Assembly (NCBI GenBank): GCA_937868025.1
Contig: CALMLJ010000257.1
Coordinates: 1 to 14,841 of the forward strand
Source: an uncultured Acidimicrobiaceae bacterium
GTDB lineage: Bacteria > Actinomycetota > Acidimicrobiia > Acidimicrobiales > Microtrichaceae
Direction: 5' to 3'
Length of the DNA: 14,841 bases
In this document: positions 14,723 through 14,841 of the stretch, in pieces
Layout of the letters: every line of letters starts with the position of its first letter
Numbering within the stretch: position 1 is the stretch's first letter
Made by a program: the position numbers and the translations under genes
The notes under the pieces: model-generated
Told to the model about the DNA's origin: nothing
The model's input: the letters and a program-made list of their open reading frames with translations, nothing else
The model's database searches: none

Positions 14723-14841
14723 ATGGCCCGCTACGACTTCCGATGCCGCTCCTGCGGATCCACCTTCGAGGTGGAGCGCCCGATGGCGCAGGCGAACGAC
14801 CCGGCACCCTGCCCCGACGGCCACGACGACACCGTCAAGCT
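14723..14841 (+). CDS. FmdB-like zinc-ribbon protein, N-terminal part (cut by window edge)
   Basis: 39 whole codons are present, open at the edge. The opening MARYDFRCRSCGSTFEVERP matches the FmdB-type regulatory zinc ribbon (family pattern Y-[ED]-[YF]-x-C-x2-C-G-x2-[FE]). The first metal knuckle is C8-x2-C11. The second is C30-P-D-G-H34, a Cys-x3-His in place of the usual Cys-x2-Cys. The family is named from a gene near formamidase/amidase operons, and its true role is generally unknown. It begins 13 bases after the dab stop on the same strand. Confidence 0.75.
   Translation, partial: MARYDFRCRSCGSTFEVERPMAQANDPAPCPDGHDDTVK

Noticed and set aside
1..14841. CRISPR arrays, tRNA/rRNA genes, insertion sequences, phage genes.
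   Set aside because: No regularly spaced repeats, no tRNA-like cloverleaf, no transposase or integrase motifs and no terminal inverted repeats were found by eye; a tool scan would settle small RNAs.

Overview
This is a high-GC window with long, tightly packed genes, many ribosome-binding sites close to AGGAG and several probable leaderless starts. Together with an InhA-type enoyl-ACP reductase and a fused CydDC exporter, this points to an actinobacterium. The lineage Acidimicrobiia (Ilumatobacter-like) is my guess from general feel, not something the sequence proves.

Layout. (1) Positions 1-4660, plus strand: the end of cydA, then cydB and a single-chain cydDC, i.e. a cytochrome bd quinol oxidase operon with its assembly exporter. 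(2) 4684-6393, minus: a C45-type autoproteolytic acyltransferase/hydrolase with an extra helical C-terminal domain. (3) 6539-7625: two small lipoproteins converging tail to tail, one with an Ig-like repeat (plus), one with a carboxypeptidase-regulatory-like fold (minus). (4) 7677-10559, minus, transcribed purK > purE > fabI > small winged-helix regulator > lipoprotein. purK/purE and purE/fabI overlap by exactly 4 bases (ATGA). (5) 10560-10668: a divergent control region, less GC-rich than the genes, carrying a near-identical 13-base direct repeat, one copy over each putative -10 box. (6) 10669-14709, plus: a 1346-residue protein joining a DabB-like proton-channel module (about residues 1-495) to a complete DabA module (about residues 528-1346). 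(7) 14723 to the edge: the start of an FmdB-like zinc-ribbon protein.

The most interesting object is the DabB-DabA fusion. DAB systems are energy-coupled inorganic carbon pumps that hydrate CO2 to bicarbonate in the cytoplasm. They are normally two proteins. Here both halves are full length and the four zinc-site residues are all present (C843, D845, H1013, C1028, with the same H-to-C spacing as in Halothiobacillus DabA). The fusion is divergent from purK, whose enzyme consumes bicarbonate and ATP to make N5-CAIR, and both starts carry the same 13-base motif. There is no RuBisCO or carboxysome gene in the window. I infer that this pump feeds biosynthetic carboxylations (purines, and possibly malonyl-CoA for the neighbouring fatty-acid step) rather than autotrophy. 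That link is a hypothesis. No RNA genes, insertion sequences, CRISPR arrays or phage genes were seen.
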